Below are positions 27,105 to 35,359 of a stretch of DNA of 64,000 nucleotides, piece by piece (positions within the stretch are counted from its first letter, which is position 1; the number at the start of each line of letters is the position of its first letter). Below the pieces are notes generated by a model. That model was given only the letters and a program-made list of their open reading frames with translations, did not search any database and was not told the DNA's origin. Location: assembly GCA_016787525.1 (NCBI GenBank), contig JAEUUP010000042.1:62001-126000 (forward strand), given 5' to 3'. This stretch comes from Saprospiraceae bacterium (GTDB taxonomy: Bacteria; Bacteroidota; Bacteroidia; Chitinophagales; Saprospiraceae). The position numbers and the translations under genes were made by a program.

Positions 27105-28730
27105 ATGGCGACATTAACGGCTTCTGAACCACAAACAGCTTATCAAACGCCACTACACGTGCAAGTGACAGGTGAATTTACTGAGGGGTATGCTGAGATA
27201 TTGACACCAAAGGCTTTGGATTTTTTACGCGAATTGCACATTCGCTTCAACCCACGGCGGTTGGCACTTTTGAAAGCTCGTGACGAGCGTCAGGCACGCA
27301 TTGATGCAGGCGAATTACCCAACTTTTTAGAAGAAACGAAAAATATTCGCGAAAGCGAATGGACAATTGCCCCGCTTCCACAAGATTTGCAAGACCGCCG
27401 CGTAGAAATCACAGGGCCTGTTGAGCGCAAAATGGTCATCAACGCCCTCAATTCGGGTGCAAAAATCTTCATGGCAGACTTTGAAGACTCAAATACACCT
27501 TCGTGGGACAATAATATGCAAGGGCATATCAATTTACGGGATGCCATCAATCGCACCATTTCTTTTACAAATGAAAATGGTAAAGAGTACAAACTCAACC
27601 CCTCAGTAGCGACGCTTTTAGTGCGCCCTCGTGGCTGGCATTTGAACGAGAAGCATATCACAGTCAATGGTGAAGAAACAAGTGGCGGCTTGTGCGATTT
27701 TGGTTTATATTTTTTCCATAATTATAAACAATTGATGGACAATGGTACAGCACCCTATTTTTACCTACCGAAAATGGAAAGCCATTTGGAAGCGCGTTTG
27801 TGGAACGATGTTTTTGTGTATGCACAACGCTATGTGGGCATTCCGACTAAGACTATAAAAGCGACCGTTTTGGTTGAAACCGTTTTGGCAACTTTTGAAC
27901 TGAATGAAATTCTTTACGAACTCCGCGACCACTCAGCAGGCTTGAACTGCGGTCGTTGGGACTATATTTTCAGCTATATCAAAAAACTCCGCAATTTGGG
28001 TGCGGCTTATGTACTGCCCGACCGTTCAAAAGTAACGATGGCTTCGCCTTTTATGGCAAATTATGCACAATTGGTGGTCAAAACCTGCCACAAACGCAAT
28101 GCACCTGCCATTGGTGGCATGGCGGCTTTCATCCCAATCAAAAATGACGAAGCAGCGAATGAAGCAGCGATGGACAAAGTGCGGCAAGACAAAATCAGAG
28201 AAGTAACGATTGGTCACGACGGCACTTGGGTGGCTCACCCTGGGCTTGTGCCATTGGCTATGGCGATTTTTGATGAAAAAATGCCGACACCTAACCAAAT
28301 TTCGAGACAACGTGACGATTTTGATTGCTCGGCTGCGCAACTTTTGGAAGCCCCAAAAGACACAATTACTGAGGGGGGGCTTCGCCACAATATCAATGTC
28401 GGCATTTTGTATATCGAATCGTGGTTGCGAGGCAATGGTGCGGCAGCGATTTACAACCTGATGGAAGACGCAGCTACGGCTGAAATTTCGCGGACGCAAG
28501 TATGGCAATGGATTAAAAACCAATCGAAATTGGAAGATGGTCGCACAGTGACTTACGAACTTTATCGCCAGCTTTTGCCCGAAGAGTTGGAGAAAATCAA
28601 AGCTTATGTTGGTGAAAAGGCTTATAGAACAGGTCAATTTGAGCAGGCTGTTGCGCTTTTCGATACCTTAGTCCGCAGCGAAGATTTTATTGACTTTTTG
28701 ACTTTACCAGCTTACGATATGATTGATTGA
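27105..28730 (+). CDS. aceB: Malate synthase A
   Basis: The enzyme condenses glyoxylate with acetyl-CoA to malate, the second step of the glyoxylate shunt. At 541 residues it has the length of the A isoform. Visible blocks are MADFEDSNTPSWDNNMQGHINLRDAI (metal-binding and catalytic Asp/Glu region), LLVRPRGWHL, PKMESHLEARLWNDVF, GRWDYIFSYIKKLR, and the catalytic Asp region GLRHNINVGILYIESWLRG. It sits 149 bases upstream of isocitrate lyase, with which it forms the pathway. Motif copies at 27179, 27599 and 28367 encode FTEGY, NPSVA and ITEGGL. Confidence 0.96.
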   Translation: MATLTASEPQTAYQTPLHVQVTGEFTEGYAEILTPKALDFLRELHIRFNPRRLALLKARDERQARIDAGELPNFLEETKNIRESEWTIAPLPQDLQDRRVEITGPVERKMVINALNSGAKIFMADFEDSNTPSWDNNMQGHINLRDAINRTISFTNENGKEYKLNPSVATLLVRPRGWHLNEKHITVNGEETSGGLCDFGLYFFHNYKQLMDNGTAPYFYLPKMESHLEARLWNDVFVYAQRYVGIPTKTIKATVLVETVLATFELNEILYELRDHSAGLNCGRWDYIFSYIKKLRNLGAAYVLPDRSKVTMASPFMANYAQLVVKTCHKRNAPAIGGMAAFIPIKNDEAANEAAMDKVRQDKIREVTIGHDGTWVAHPGLVPLAMAIFDEKMPTPNQISRQRDDFDCSAAQLLEAPKDTITEGGLRHNINVGILYIESWLRGNGAAAIYNLMEDAATAEISRTQVWQWIKNQSKLEDGRTVTYELYRQLLPEELEKIKAYVGEKAYRTGQFEQAVALFDTLVRSEDFIDFLTLPAYDMID

Positions 28731-28744
28731 TTTTAAAATTTTTG

Positions 28745-28759
28745 AATACTAATACTTAA
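28745..28759 (+). repeat. AATACTAATACTTAA repeat, copy 2
   Basis: This copy lies between aceB and aceA, just after the aceB stop and before the inverted repeat AGTACAAAGACT / AGTCTTTGTACT. Confidence 0.7.
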
Positions 28760-28770
28760 AAAGAAGAGAG

Positions 28771-28812
28771 AGTACAAAGACTAAGAGAATCAAACCTTGA
28801 AGTCTTTGTACT
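28771..28812. terminator. 12-bp inverted repeat between aceB and aceA
   Basis: AGTACAAAGACT (28771-28782) and AGTCTTTGTACT (28801-28812) are perfectly complementary with an 18-base loop. There is no T-tract, so it may separate or protect the two messages rather than terminate strongly. Confidence 0.45.
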
Positions 28813-28845
28813 TAAACTCTCAAAACAGCCACACACAAATCATTG

Positions 28846-28860
28846 AATACTAATACTTAA
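28846..28860 (+). repeat. AATACTAATACTTAA repeat, copy 3
   Basis: This copy lies 19 bases before the aceA start, close to the relative position of copy 1 before aceB. Confidence 0.7.
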
Positions 28861-28879
28861 TCTAATAAAACTTTAAATT

Positions 28880-30160
28880 ATGACAACGACAAAAAGAAGA
28901 ATTGAACAACTTGAACACGATTGGTCAACAAACCCACGCTGGCGCAACATCACACGACCTTATTCGGCAGAAGAAGTGATTAAATTGCGTGGCAGCCTCG
29001 ACATCGAATACACATTGGCGCGTCGTGGGGCTGAAAAATTGTGGAACAAACTCAACAATCAAGCATTTGTAGGTGCTTTAGGTGCTTTGACAGGCAACCA
29101 AGCGGTTCAAGAAGTGCAAGCAGGTTTGGAAGCGATTTACCTCAGTGGTTGGCAAGTGGCAGCCGATGCAAACTTGGCAGGTCAGATGTATCCCGACCAA
29201 TCTTTGTACCCTGCGAATTCTGTTCCGATGGTCGTTCGTCGCATCAACAACGCTTTCACACGTCGTGACCAAATCCAAAGCGTATCAGGCGAAGGCAATA
29301 TTGATTGGTTTGCGCCCATCATCGCGGATGCAGAAGCTGGGTTTGGTGGCAATTTGAATGCTTACGAATTGATGCGCGATATGATTGAAGCAGGTGCGGC
29401 TGCTGTTCACTTTGAAGACCAACTATCGAGTGCCAAAAAATGCGGTCACTTGGGCGGTAAAGTGCTTGTACCGACACAAGAAGCGATTGCGAAACTTGTC
29501 GCTGCTCGTTTGGCAGCTGATGCGATGGGTGTTCCAACGCTCATCATCGCTCGTACAGATGCAGAGGCTGCAAACTTGATTACAAGCGATATAGATGATC
29601 GCGACCAACGCTTTTTGACAGGTGAGCGCACATCAGAGGGTTTCTACTACACTGAAAATGGACTGGAAGCATGTATCGCTCGTGGTATTGCGTATGCGCC
29701 TTATGCAGATTTGGTTTGGATGGAAACCTCAAACCCAGACTTAGGCATGGCACGCGAATTTGCACAAGAAGTGCGTCGTGAACATCCTAATAAAATGTTG
29801 GCTTACAATTGCTCGCCCTCGTTCAATTGGGCTAAATACATGAATATCAATGAAATGGAAACATTCCGTGAGCGCATTGCCGACATGGGCTACAAATTCC
29901 AATTCATCACATTGGCGGGTTTTCATGCACTCAATACGTCTATGTTTGAGTTGTCCATGGCTTACAAACAACGTGGTATGGCGGGTTTTTCAGAATTGCA
30001 ACAACGCGAATTTGCATTGCAATCGAAAGGCTTCACGGCTGTCAAACACCAAGCATTTGTTGGTACGCAATATTTTGATTTCGTTCAAAACACGGTTCAA
30101 CAAGGTCAATCGTCAACTGTTGCAATGGCTGATTCGACAGAAACGGCGCAGTTTCATTAG
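28880..30160 (+). CDS. aceA: Isocitrate lyase
   Basis: The enzyme splits isocitrate to glyoxylate and succinate, the first step of the glyoxylate shunt. The catalytic signature [12 protein letters not shown] is intact. Also visible are [15 protein letters not shown] (metal-binding Asp/Glu), [14 protein letters not shown] and NCSPSFNW. The length of 426 residues is typical of the shorter bacterial form. No dispersed motif lies within this highly conserved gene. Together with aceB it lets the cell grow on acetate or fatty acids; the shared 15-base repeat suggests joint control. Confidence 0.97.
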   Translation: MTTTKRRIEQLEHDWSTNPRWRNITRPYSAEEVIKLRGSLDIEYTLARRGAEKLWNKLNNQAFVGALGALTGNQAVQEVQAGLEAIYLSGWQVAADANLAGQMYPDQSLYPANSVPMVVRRINNAFTRRDQIQSVSGEGNIDWFAPIIADAEAGFGGNLNAYELMRDMIEAGAAAVHFEDQLSSAKKCGHLGGKVLVPTQEAIAKLVAARLAADAMGVPTLIIARTDAEAANLITSDIDDRDQRFLTGERTSEGFYYTENGLEACIARGIAYAPYADLVWMETSNPDLGMAREFAQEVRREHPNKMLAYNCSPSFNWAKYMNINEMETFRERIADMGYKFQFITLAGFHALNTSMFELSMAYKQRGMAGFSELQQREFALQSKGFTAVKHQAFVGTQYFDFVQNTVQQGQSSTVAMADSTETAQFH

Positions 30161-30230
30161 TCAAGGATTGTTCAATTTAGAATAATCCATTAAAAAGGCA
30201 TTTGGTTGTGTTATATATTTTAGTTTGAAG

Positions 30231-30262
30231 GAGGAACGCCGTTTTAGGCGATTCCTCTTTTT
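30231..30262 (+). terminator. Intrinsic terminator after aceA
   Basis: GAGGAACGCC pairs with GGCGATTCCTC (one bulge) around GTTTTA, followed by six Ts. It ends at the stop of the convergent gene on the other strand. Confidence 0.75.
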
Positions 30263-30714
30263 TATTCACACCCCTTTTTCCGACGTGTATCAATGATGTA
30301 TTGAATGCGCCAATTGCCCTCTATTTTGACCAATTGAAATGAATTAGCCCCACAATGGCTGAATTGTCCCTTAAAATAAAACTGATAAGGTGTCCAGACC
30401 GATGCCAACGTGCCATCAATTTCGATGGTTTTGAATGTGATGCGTTCGTCAGCAACACCTTTTTCCATTTTACCGATTGAAGCCAAAAAATCGCTTACAT
30501 TTTCAGTTTTAACCATGGGTGTCCCCTCTTTTGTGCGACCGATGGTCTGAAAAATGACCCCCTCAGTAAGTGTAGATTTTATCAAGGTCGTGTCACCAGA
30601 TTTCATCCCGTCAAAAAAATTATTGATAGTGGTTTTTACAGAATCCGTTGCTGTTTGAGCGGTGAGCTGTGAGAAAAAGAGAAGAGAAAAGACGAAAAGT
30701 AAGGACTTTTTCAT
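30262..30714 (-). CDS. Secreted NTF2/SnoaL-like (DUF4440-type) protein
   Basis: The 150-residue protein has a signal peptide (SLLFVFSLLFFSQLTAQ) and a cone-shaped NTF2-like domain: TTINNFFDGMKSGDTTLIKSTLTEGVIFQTIG at the start and VWTPYQFYFKGQFSHCGANSFQLVKIEGNWRIQYIIDTRR at the end. The family includes ketosteroid-isomerase-like folds that act as enzymes or binding modules; the substrate is unknown. A motif copy at 30558 encodes LTEGV in the first third. It follows a DUF2147-type gene on the same strand with 73 bases between them. Confidence 0.78.
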   Translation of the reverse strand: MKKSLLFVFSLLFFSQLTAQTATDSVKTTINNFFDGMKSGDTTLIKSTLTEGVIFQTIGRTKEGTPMVKTENVSDFLASIGKMEKGVADERITFKTIEIDGTLASVWTPYQFYFKGQFSHCGANSFQLVKIEGNWRIQYIIDTRRKKGCE

Positions 30715-30736
30715 GTTTTAGTTTTGAATTTATACA

Positions 30737-30768
30737 ACTCGGCACAAGGGTTTGAGCTTGCGCCGAGT
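30737..30768 (-). terminator. Hairpin after the DUF2147-type gene
   Basis: ACTCGGC...CAAG pairs with CTTG...GCCGAGT with one mismatch, 19 bases downstream of the stop on the minus strand. The T-tract is weak. Confidence 0.5.
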
Positions 30769-30787
30769 GTGTGTTATCATAGATTTT

Positions 30788-31216
30788 TTATTGAACGCGA
30801 TACCAAGTTTGCGTTCTAAAAAGAGGACCAATCCAGCCACGCACCTTCAATTCGTTGGGTTTACCTGACTCAAACCACATCGTACAAGTGTATTCTTTGC
30901 CTTTTTCGGGGTCAAGAATTTTACCACCTTTCCATGTGTCACCACTGAGGTACATATCGCGCACAATCATCATCTGCATGATTTTTTGACCCTTGCGCCA
31001 GTCAGTACATTTGTCACAGACACGATTAGGGTCTGTATTTTTGCGTAAAAAAGCGATGACTTTGCCGTACATTTTGCCATTCTCTTGATACAATTGGACA
31101 TGGGACTTCGCCTCGCCCGTTTCATCGTCAATAGATTTCCATACGCCAATGGGCGATTGAGCTTGTAACCCTAAAAAAGCTAAAACGAAAACACCAAAGA
31201 AAAAAAGTTTTTTCAT
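30788..31216 (-). CDS. Secreted DUF2147-type protein
   Basis: I place the start at ATG 31216, which gives a signal peptide (MKKLFFFGVFVLAFLGLQAQ); an upstream in-frame TTG at 31288 would add an unlikely leader. The mature ~122 residues match the DUF2147 pattern: GVWKSIDDETGEAKSHVQLYQENGKMYGKVI, a CDKC pair, GQKIMQMMIVRDM, GGKILDPEKGKEYTCTMW and LKVRGWIGPLFRTQTWYRV. Such proteins are small periplasmic or surface beta barrels of unknown function. The Cys pair could bind metal or form a disulfide. Confidence 0.82.
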   Translation of the reverse strand: MKKLFFFGVFVLAFLGLQAQSPIGVWKSIDDETGEAKSHVQLYQENGKMYGKVIAFLRKNTDPNRVCDKCTDWRKGQKIMQMMIVRDMYLSGDTWKGGKILDPEKGKEYTCTMWFESGKPNELKVRGWIGPLFRTQTWYRVQ

Positions 31217-31346
31217 TACCGATTGATTTGTTTTAAAATGAGTGAAATAAATTTGATTAAGTTGCAAAAGCAAGCAAAAAAACGCCAAACCTTTGATAAA
31301 ATTGATATTCTGACGGATTTTTTGAAAAAAATAACATATGCAGATA

Positions 31347-31356
31347 CCCCTCAGTA
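31347..31356 (-). repeat. Intergenic copy of the TACTGAGGGG word
   Basis: CCCCTCAGTA on the plus strand lies between the divergent DUF2147-type gene and the pheA leader, outside any ORF and upstream of the attenuator promoter. Confidence 0.8.
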
Positions 31357-31419
31357 AAATACGCTATTGGGATAGCTATAAAGTAATTTTGTAAAAAAAT
31401 GAAAAAAAAGAGCATTAGA

Positions 31420-31451
31420 TTTGGACACATCGAGAAAACTGCATACGTTTG
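31420..31451 (+). promoter_or_regulatory. Promoter of the pheA leader transcript
   Basis: TTTG at 31420-31423 and TACGTTTG at 31444-31451 are separated by exactly 20 bases, matching both Bacteroidota sigma boxes. Transcription would start near 31456-31460, about 15-20 bases before the leader ORF. Confidence 0.75.
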
Positions 31452-31474
31452 TGTCTAATAAAATCAATCAGACA

Positions 31475-31564
31475 ATGACGCGCCCTTTCGCAAATAATTT
31501 TAGCTTTTTTTATTTTTACTTTTACGCTAACCGTAAGAGGAGCTGCTTATTTGCGACGCGATAA
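31475..31564 (+). CDS. Leader peptide of the pheA-tyrA operon
   Basis: The ATG at 31475 opens a 29-codon ORF ending at TAA 31562-31564. Residues 9-17 read FSFFYFYFY, that is five Phe and three Tyr codons in nine, a composition expected for a leader sensing both products of the downstream pathway. Phe also occurs at residues 5 and 26. No Shine-Dalgarno is visible, as is common in this phylum. The stop codon lies past segment 2 of the attenuator, so a ribosome reaching it would cover segment 2 and allow the terminator to form. The ORF is too short for standard gene callers. Confidence 0.78.
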   Translation: MTRPFANNFSFFYFYFYANRKRSCLFATR

Positions 31565-31585
31565 AAAATATACGCTAAAGAATGC

Positions 31586-31617
31586 AAAAAGGAGTTCCTC
31601 AACAGGAACTCCTTTTT
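31586..31617 (+). terminator. Attenuator terminator upstream of pheA
   Basis: GGAGTTCCT and AGGAACTCC form a perfect 9-bp stem with loop CAAC, flanked by A5 and T5. It lies between two divergent genes, so it cannot be the terminator of either neighbour. It ends 86 bases before the pheA ATG. Confidence 0.88.
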
Positions 31618-31703
31618 GTTTTTGGGGCAGTTACCTAAACTAAAAAGTAATAAAATCGTAAACCATTGATTATCAAAATAAATTAAAGAGAATTATCATT
31701 AAA

Positions 31704-32597
31704 ATGGACTTGGACTATCCGACTGTTGAAACACATTACACGATGGTAAAAAATGTACAGCCCAGAAAAGTTGCCATCCAAGGCGTACAAGGGGCGTTTC
31801 ACGAAATTGCAGCGCGTCGTTTCCATGACAATGGCGACATAGAAGTTGTGCCTGCCGACACGTTCGATATTTTAATCAAAAAAGTTGAAACAGGCGAGGC
31901 GGATGCCGCTGTCATGGCAATCGAAAACACCATCGCTGGTAGCCTTTTGAGAAATTACAATTTGCTGAACAACAGCAATTTACGCATACGTGGTGAAGTG
32001 TTTTTGAGGATAAAACAAAATCTCATGGTTTTGCCTGATGTGCGTATTGAAGATTTGGATGAAGTCCACAGTCATCCTGTTGCTTTGCAACAATGTGAAG
32101 AGTTTTTCGAGCAATATCCGCACATCAAACTTGTTGAGGCGCATGATACAGCTTTAGTTGCCAGAGACATTAGAGCGAAAGGTTGGAAAAATATCGGTGC
32201 TATTGGCTCTGAATTGGCGGCTGAGATATACGATATGGAGATTTTAGCACCGAGTATAGAAACGTATAAAAAGAATTTTACGCGATTTCTGTATATCACG
32301 AAAGAAAATACTGAGGGGGGGCTTTTTCCGAAATTCGATAAAGTATCGCTCGTTTTTGTCACCAATCACACAGTCGGTAGCTTGCACAAAGCCCTCGAAG
32401 TATTGGCACGTAACAATTGCAATCTGACAAAAATTCAGTCCGCACCCATCATGGATAAGCCGTGGGAATACCTGTTTTTCGTTGACTTTACGCTGAACAA
32501 TTACTCTAATTATCCACAAGCGATGTTGGAATTGCATCGCGTCTCGGGCGAAATCAAGGTTTTGGGAGAGTACGAAAGTGGCGGTTATTTCGAATGA
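31704..32597 (+). CDS. pheA: Prephenate dehydratase
   Basis: The enzyme converts prephenate to phenylpyruvate in Phe synthesis. The catalytic domain covers about residues 20-195 (VAIQGVQGAFHEIAARRF, ADAAVMAIENTIAGSLLRNYNLL, SHPVALQQCEEFF). A C-terminal ACT regulatory domain at ~210-297 contains LVFVTNHTVGSLHKALEVLARNNCNLTKIQSAP. The length of 297 residues is that of a monofunctional enzyme; chorismate mutase is fused instead to DAHP synthase at 37942. It is first in the run pheA, aminotransferase, tyrA and lies behind the attenuator. The motif copy at 32309 (TEGGL) falls at the junction just before the ACT domain. Confidence 0.95.
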   Translation: MDLDYPTVETHYTMVKNVQPRKVAIQGVQGAFHEIAARRFHDNGDIEVVPADTFDILIKKVETGEADAAVMAIENTIAGSLLRNYNLLNNSNLRIRGEVFLRIKQNLMVLPDVRIEDLDEVHSHPVALQQCEEFFEQYPHIKLVEAHDTALVARDIRAKGWKNIGAIGSELAAEIYDMEILAPSIETYKKNFTRFLYITKENTEGGLFPKFDKVSLVFVTNHTVGSLHKALEVLARNNCNLTKIQSAPIMDKPWEYLFFVDFTLNNYSNYPQAMLELHRVSGEIKVLGEYESGGYFE

Positions 32598-32627
32598 TTT
32601 TTTTAAAAGATTAAAAATCAATTAATT

Positions 32628-33812
32628 ATGCGCTTTAAAGTAGCCAGTCGTTTAGAGACTATCAATGAATATTATTTTTCTAAAAAACTAAAAGAAATCG
32701 CCGAACTGAATGCGGCAGGTAAAAATATTGTGAATCTTGGCATCGGTTCGCCCGATTTACCCCCCTCAGTACCAGCGATTGAAAAACTAGTCGAAACGGC
32801 TCGTTTGCCCACAAGTCATGCTTACCAAGGTTATGTCGGCATTCCTGCTTTGCGGCAGGCGATGGCAGACTTTTACCAAAAACACTACGAGGTCGTTTTA
32901 AACCCAGTCAACGAAATTTTGCCTCTTTTAGGCTCAAAAGAAGGCATTATGCACGTCTGTATGACTTATTTAGAGGCGGGTGATGAAGCTTTGTTACCCA
33001 ATCCTGGCTACCCAACTTATCGGGCGGCAGTGACTTTGGCAGGTGCGAAATGTGTGGACTACGACTTGTCAGAAACCAATGGTTGGCTACCCGACTTGGA
33101 TGTGTTGGACAAACGAGACCTTTCAAAAGTCAAATTGATGTGGGTCAATTATCCACATATGCCGACAGGTGCGCAAGCCCCGAAAAGTTTTTTTGAGGAG
33201 TTAATTGCCTTTGCAAAACAGCACAATATATTGATTATCAATGATAATCCATACAGTTTTATCTTGAATGAACACCCCCTCAGTATTTTGTCAGTGGATG
33301 GGGCAAAAGACGTGGCATTGGAGTTAAACTCCTTGTCCAAAAGTCACAATATGGCAGGTTGGCGCGTAGGTATGCTGTCGGGTAAAGCTGAATATTTGAG
33401 CGATGTGTTGCGTTTCAAATCGAATATGGATTCGGGTATGTTTTTGCCTGTGCAAGTGGCAGCTATTGAGGCATTAAAAGCTGATAAAGCGTGGTATTTG
33501 GACTTGAATAATGAGTATCGGTGTCGTCAGCAGACAGTTTTTGAGTTATTGCGTTTGCTCGGATGCACTTTTGATGAACGGCAAACAGGCATGTTTGTGT
33601 GGGCGAAGATACCCCCTCAGTATGCCACAGGTTTCGACTTGTCAGATGAGATTTTGTATGGTGCAAATGTTTTTATCACGCCCGGCGGTATTTTTGGTAG
33701 CCGTGGAGATGGGTATATTCGAGTGTCTTTGTGTGCAAAAGAATCGGTTTTTGTGGAAGCAATCGAACGTGTGAAGACGTTTAAAGACCATAAAATTTTA
33801 CAAACCAATTAA
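32628..33812 (+). CDS. Class I/II PLP-dependent aminotransferase
   Basis: The 394-residue fold-type I aminotransferase has the PLP-binding Lys in LNSLSKSHNMAGWRVG. Also visible are NLGIGSPDLPPS, YPTYRAAVTLAG, WVNYPHMPTGA and the C-terminal Arg region YIRVSLCAKES. The sequence style is that of aspartate/LL-diaminopimelate-type enzymes. Placed between pheA and tyrA, it very likely transaminates phenylpyruvate and 4-hydroxyphenylpyruvate (or prephenate), but the substrate is inferred from context. Three reverse copies of the dispersed word lie here (32761 PPSV, 33275 PLSI, 33612 PPQY), two of them in otherwise conserved blocks. Confidence 0.92.
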   Translation: MRFKVASRLETINEYYFSKKLKEIAELNAAGKNIVNLGIGSPDLPPSVPAIEKLVETARLPTSHAYQGYVGIPALRQAMADFYQKHYEVVLNPVNEILPLLGSKEGIMHVCMTYLEAGDEALLPNPGYPTYRAAVTLAGAKCVDYDLSETNGWLPDLDVLDKRDLSKVKLMWVNYPHMPTGAQAPKSFFEELIAFAKQHNILIINDNPYSFILNEHPLSILSVDGAKDVALELNSLSKSHNMAGWRVGMLSGKAEYLSDVLRFKSNMDSGMFLPVQVAAIEALKADKAWYLDLNNEYRCRQQTVFELLRLLGCTFDERQTGMFVWAKIPPQYATGFDLSDEILYGANVFITPGGIFGSRGDGYIRVSLCAKESVFVEAIERVKTFKDHKILQTN

Positions 33813-33828
33813 TTATACGAGGTTTTTT

Positions 33829-34668
33829 ATGACAGTAACGATAATCGGCATCGGACTCATTGGTGGCTCAATAGCCATTGGACTCTACGAATCAGGCTTT
33901 GCAACTGAAATAATTGGTGTCGAAGCATCTGAAAAGCACGCACAGAAAGCATTGGATTTGGGCTTAGTCAATCGCATTTTACCACTTGATGAAGCCATAG
34001 CGGCGAGCGATATGGTGATAGTGGCAACACCTGTGAATAGTTTGACGACCCTACTGCCCATTGTATTAGACAAAATCAGGAATCAGGTGGTTTTGGAAGT
34101 GGGTTCGACTAAGATGAATGTGGCAGAAGCTGTGAAATCTCATCCGAAAAGGCAAAATTTTATTGCAACGCACCCTATGGCAGGGACAGAGTTTTCGGGA
34201 CCAGAAGCGGCTATCCCGAAGTTGTTTGAAGGGAAAGTTTGTGTGCTTTGTGATGTGGAGCAATGCAGTCATGGAACAAAAGAGTTGGTTGAAAAAATGT
34301 ATAAAAATCTGAAAATGAGAGTTATATACATGGATTCTGAAAATCATGACGTGCATACGGCTTATATTTCACACATTTCACACATCACGAGTTTTGCTTT
34401 GGCTCTGACTGTTTTGGAAAAAGAAAAAGATGAAGATGCGATTTTCGATTTGGCAAGCACTGGTTTTCAATCTACGGTGCGTTTGGCGAAATCGAATCCA
34501 GATACATGGATACCCATTTTTGAACAGAATCGAGACAATGTTCTCGATGTTTTGGATGAACACATACACATTTTAAGTACGATGCGGTCGCATTTGATAA
34601 AGCGTCGTTTTACAGAATTTTATGAAATGATTGAAAAAGCGAATGATATTCGACGCATTTTGAAGTAA
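33829..34668 (+). CDS. tyrA: Prephenate dehydrogenase
   Basis: The NAD-dependent enzyme makes 4-hydroxyphenylpyruvate for Tyr. The N-terminal Rossmann fold has VTIIGIGLIGGSIAIGL. The catalytic and substrate segment is NFIATHPMAGTEFSGPEAA, and a helical C-terminal dimerisation domain has AYISHISHITSFALAL. At 279 residues it is a compact monofunctional form. It follows the aminotransferase by 16 bases. In many Bacteroidota the DAHP synthase-chorismate mutase gene comes next; here it is displaced by a three-gene block that begins 2 bases after this stop. Confidence 0.94.
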   Translation: MTVTIIGIGLIGGSIAIGLYESGFATEIIGVEASEKHAQKALDLGLVNRILPLDEAIAASDMVIVATPVNSLTTLLPIVLDKIRNQVVLEVGSTKMNVAEAVKSHPKRQNFIATHPMAGTEFSGPEAAIPKLFEGKVCVLCDVEQCSHGTKELVEKMYKNLKMRVIYMDSENHDVHTAYISHISHITSFALALTVLEKEKDEDAIFDLASTGFQSTVRLAKSNPDTWIPIFEQNRDNVLDVLDEHIHILSTMRSHLIKRRFTEFYEMIEKANDIRRILK

Positions 34669-34669
34669 A

Positions 34670-35359
34670 TTACTGAGGGGGTAGTAAAAGCCAATTTTTT
34701 GTGGCAGAAAGTAAGCGGCGAAGATTACGTTTTCTGAAAGCTCCTATCATTTGACTTTGGAAATAGTGTTTTCGAGAGGATTGTTGTTGACAAAATGACC
34801 GTTTTGCGGTCAATAAAGCGGTTGTAAACGAGGCGTTCTTTGACATATCGAATTGATTGATGCACAACAGCGCATCGGACAAAAAATGAGCATCGGAAGC
34901 CACATAGCTGGGTTTGCCGAGTGAAGTAACCAATTCCGCTGCTTTTTTATTGGCATCGAAGGAGGCTCTGGCATTAAAAATCTCGATGGCATCGGCTTGT
35001 TCTGCTAAAAAATCAACCTTTTTATGGCTTTCAAAAGGGTGAGGTAACAAAACCAAACCGCCTTGAGCGCGAATCGCATTCAGCACGTCTTCAGCACGAG
35101 TCAAGTGAATGTCTTTAGTCAAATTTAAGCCAATGATGTCACCATAGTCGGTTTTATATTCTGCACCAATAATGACCTTGAGTTTATCGCCATATTTATT
35201 TTGGGCATACTGAAGGGCATGAACAGCACCTTCGATGGTATCGTGGTCTGTGATGCACAAAACATCAATGGCATTTTTGATGGCTAAATCCACTAGTTTC
35301 TCTGGAGGTGTCAAGCAGTCGAAAGAATATTTTGAATGTAAGTGTATGATGGCTTTCAT
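34670..35359 (-). CDS. PHP-domain phosphoesterase
   Basis: The 229-residue PHP-fold protein has metal ligands in order: IHLHSKYSFD, CITDHDTIEGAVHA, IGAEYKTDYGDIIGLN, LLPHPFESHK, IEIFNARAS and YVASDAHFLSD. Such single-domain PHP proteins hydrolyse phosphoesters, for example nucleotides or polysaccharide-linked phosphate. The start codon overlaps the stop of the ATP-grasp gene by four bases (ATGA), indicating tight co-translation. The last residues come from a motif copy (34671-34681) that also marks the left edge of the block. Function with the ATP-grasp and deacetylase genes suggests a small envelope or natural-product modification unit; this is inference. Confidence 0.85.
   Translation of the reverse strand: MKAIIHLHSKYSFDCLTPPEKLVDLAIKNAIDVLCITDHDTIEGAVHALQYAQNKYGDKLKVIIGAEYKTDYGDIIGLNLTKDIHLTRAEDVLNAIRAQGGLVLLPHPFESHKKVDFLAEQADAIEIFNARASFDANKKAAELVTSLGKPSYVASDAHFLSDALLCINQFDMSKNASFTTALLTAKRSFCQQQSSRKHYFQSQMIGAFRKRNLRRLLSATKNWLLLPPQ

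Larger units (their letters stand above)
31458..31617 (+). promoter_or_regulatory. Phe/Tyr transcription attenuator of the pheA-tyrA operon
   Basis: Four segments can be read. Segment 1, TCGCAAATAA (31488-31497), pairs perfectly with segment 2, TTATTTGCGA (31547-31556). The overlapping GAGGAGCTGCTT (31537-31548) pairs at 11 of 12 positions with segment 3, AAGGAGTTCCTC (31589-31600). Segment 3 also pairs with segment 4, AGGAACTCC (31604-31612), followed by five Ts. So 1:2 plus the 3:4 terminator competes with a 2:3 antiterminator. The F/Y codons (31499-31525) lie between segments 1 and 2. A ribosome stalled there for lack of charged tRNA-Phe or tRNA-Tyr would mask segment 1 and free segment 2 to block termination. 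The logic is inferred; the pairings are seen. Confidence 0.8.

Noticed and set aside
28026-28637. 203-codon ORF on the minus strand
   Set aside because: Antisense to aceB with biased composition; shadow frame.
31217-31703. T-box or amino-acid riboswitch upstream of pheA
   Set aside because: No T-box bulge or specifier loop was seen, and the leader ORF with alternative stems explains the terminator better.
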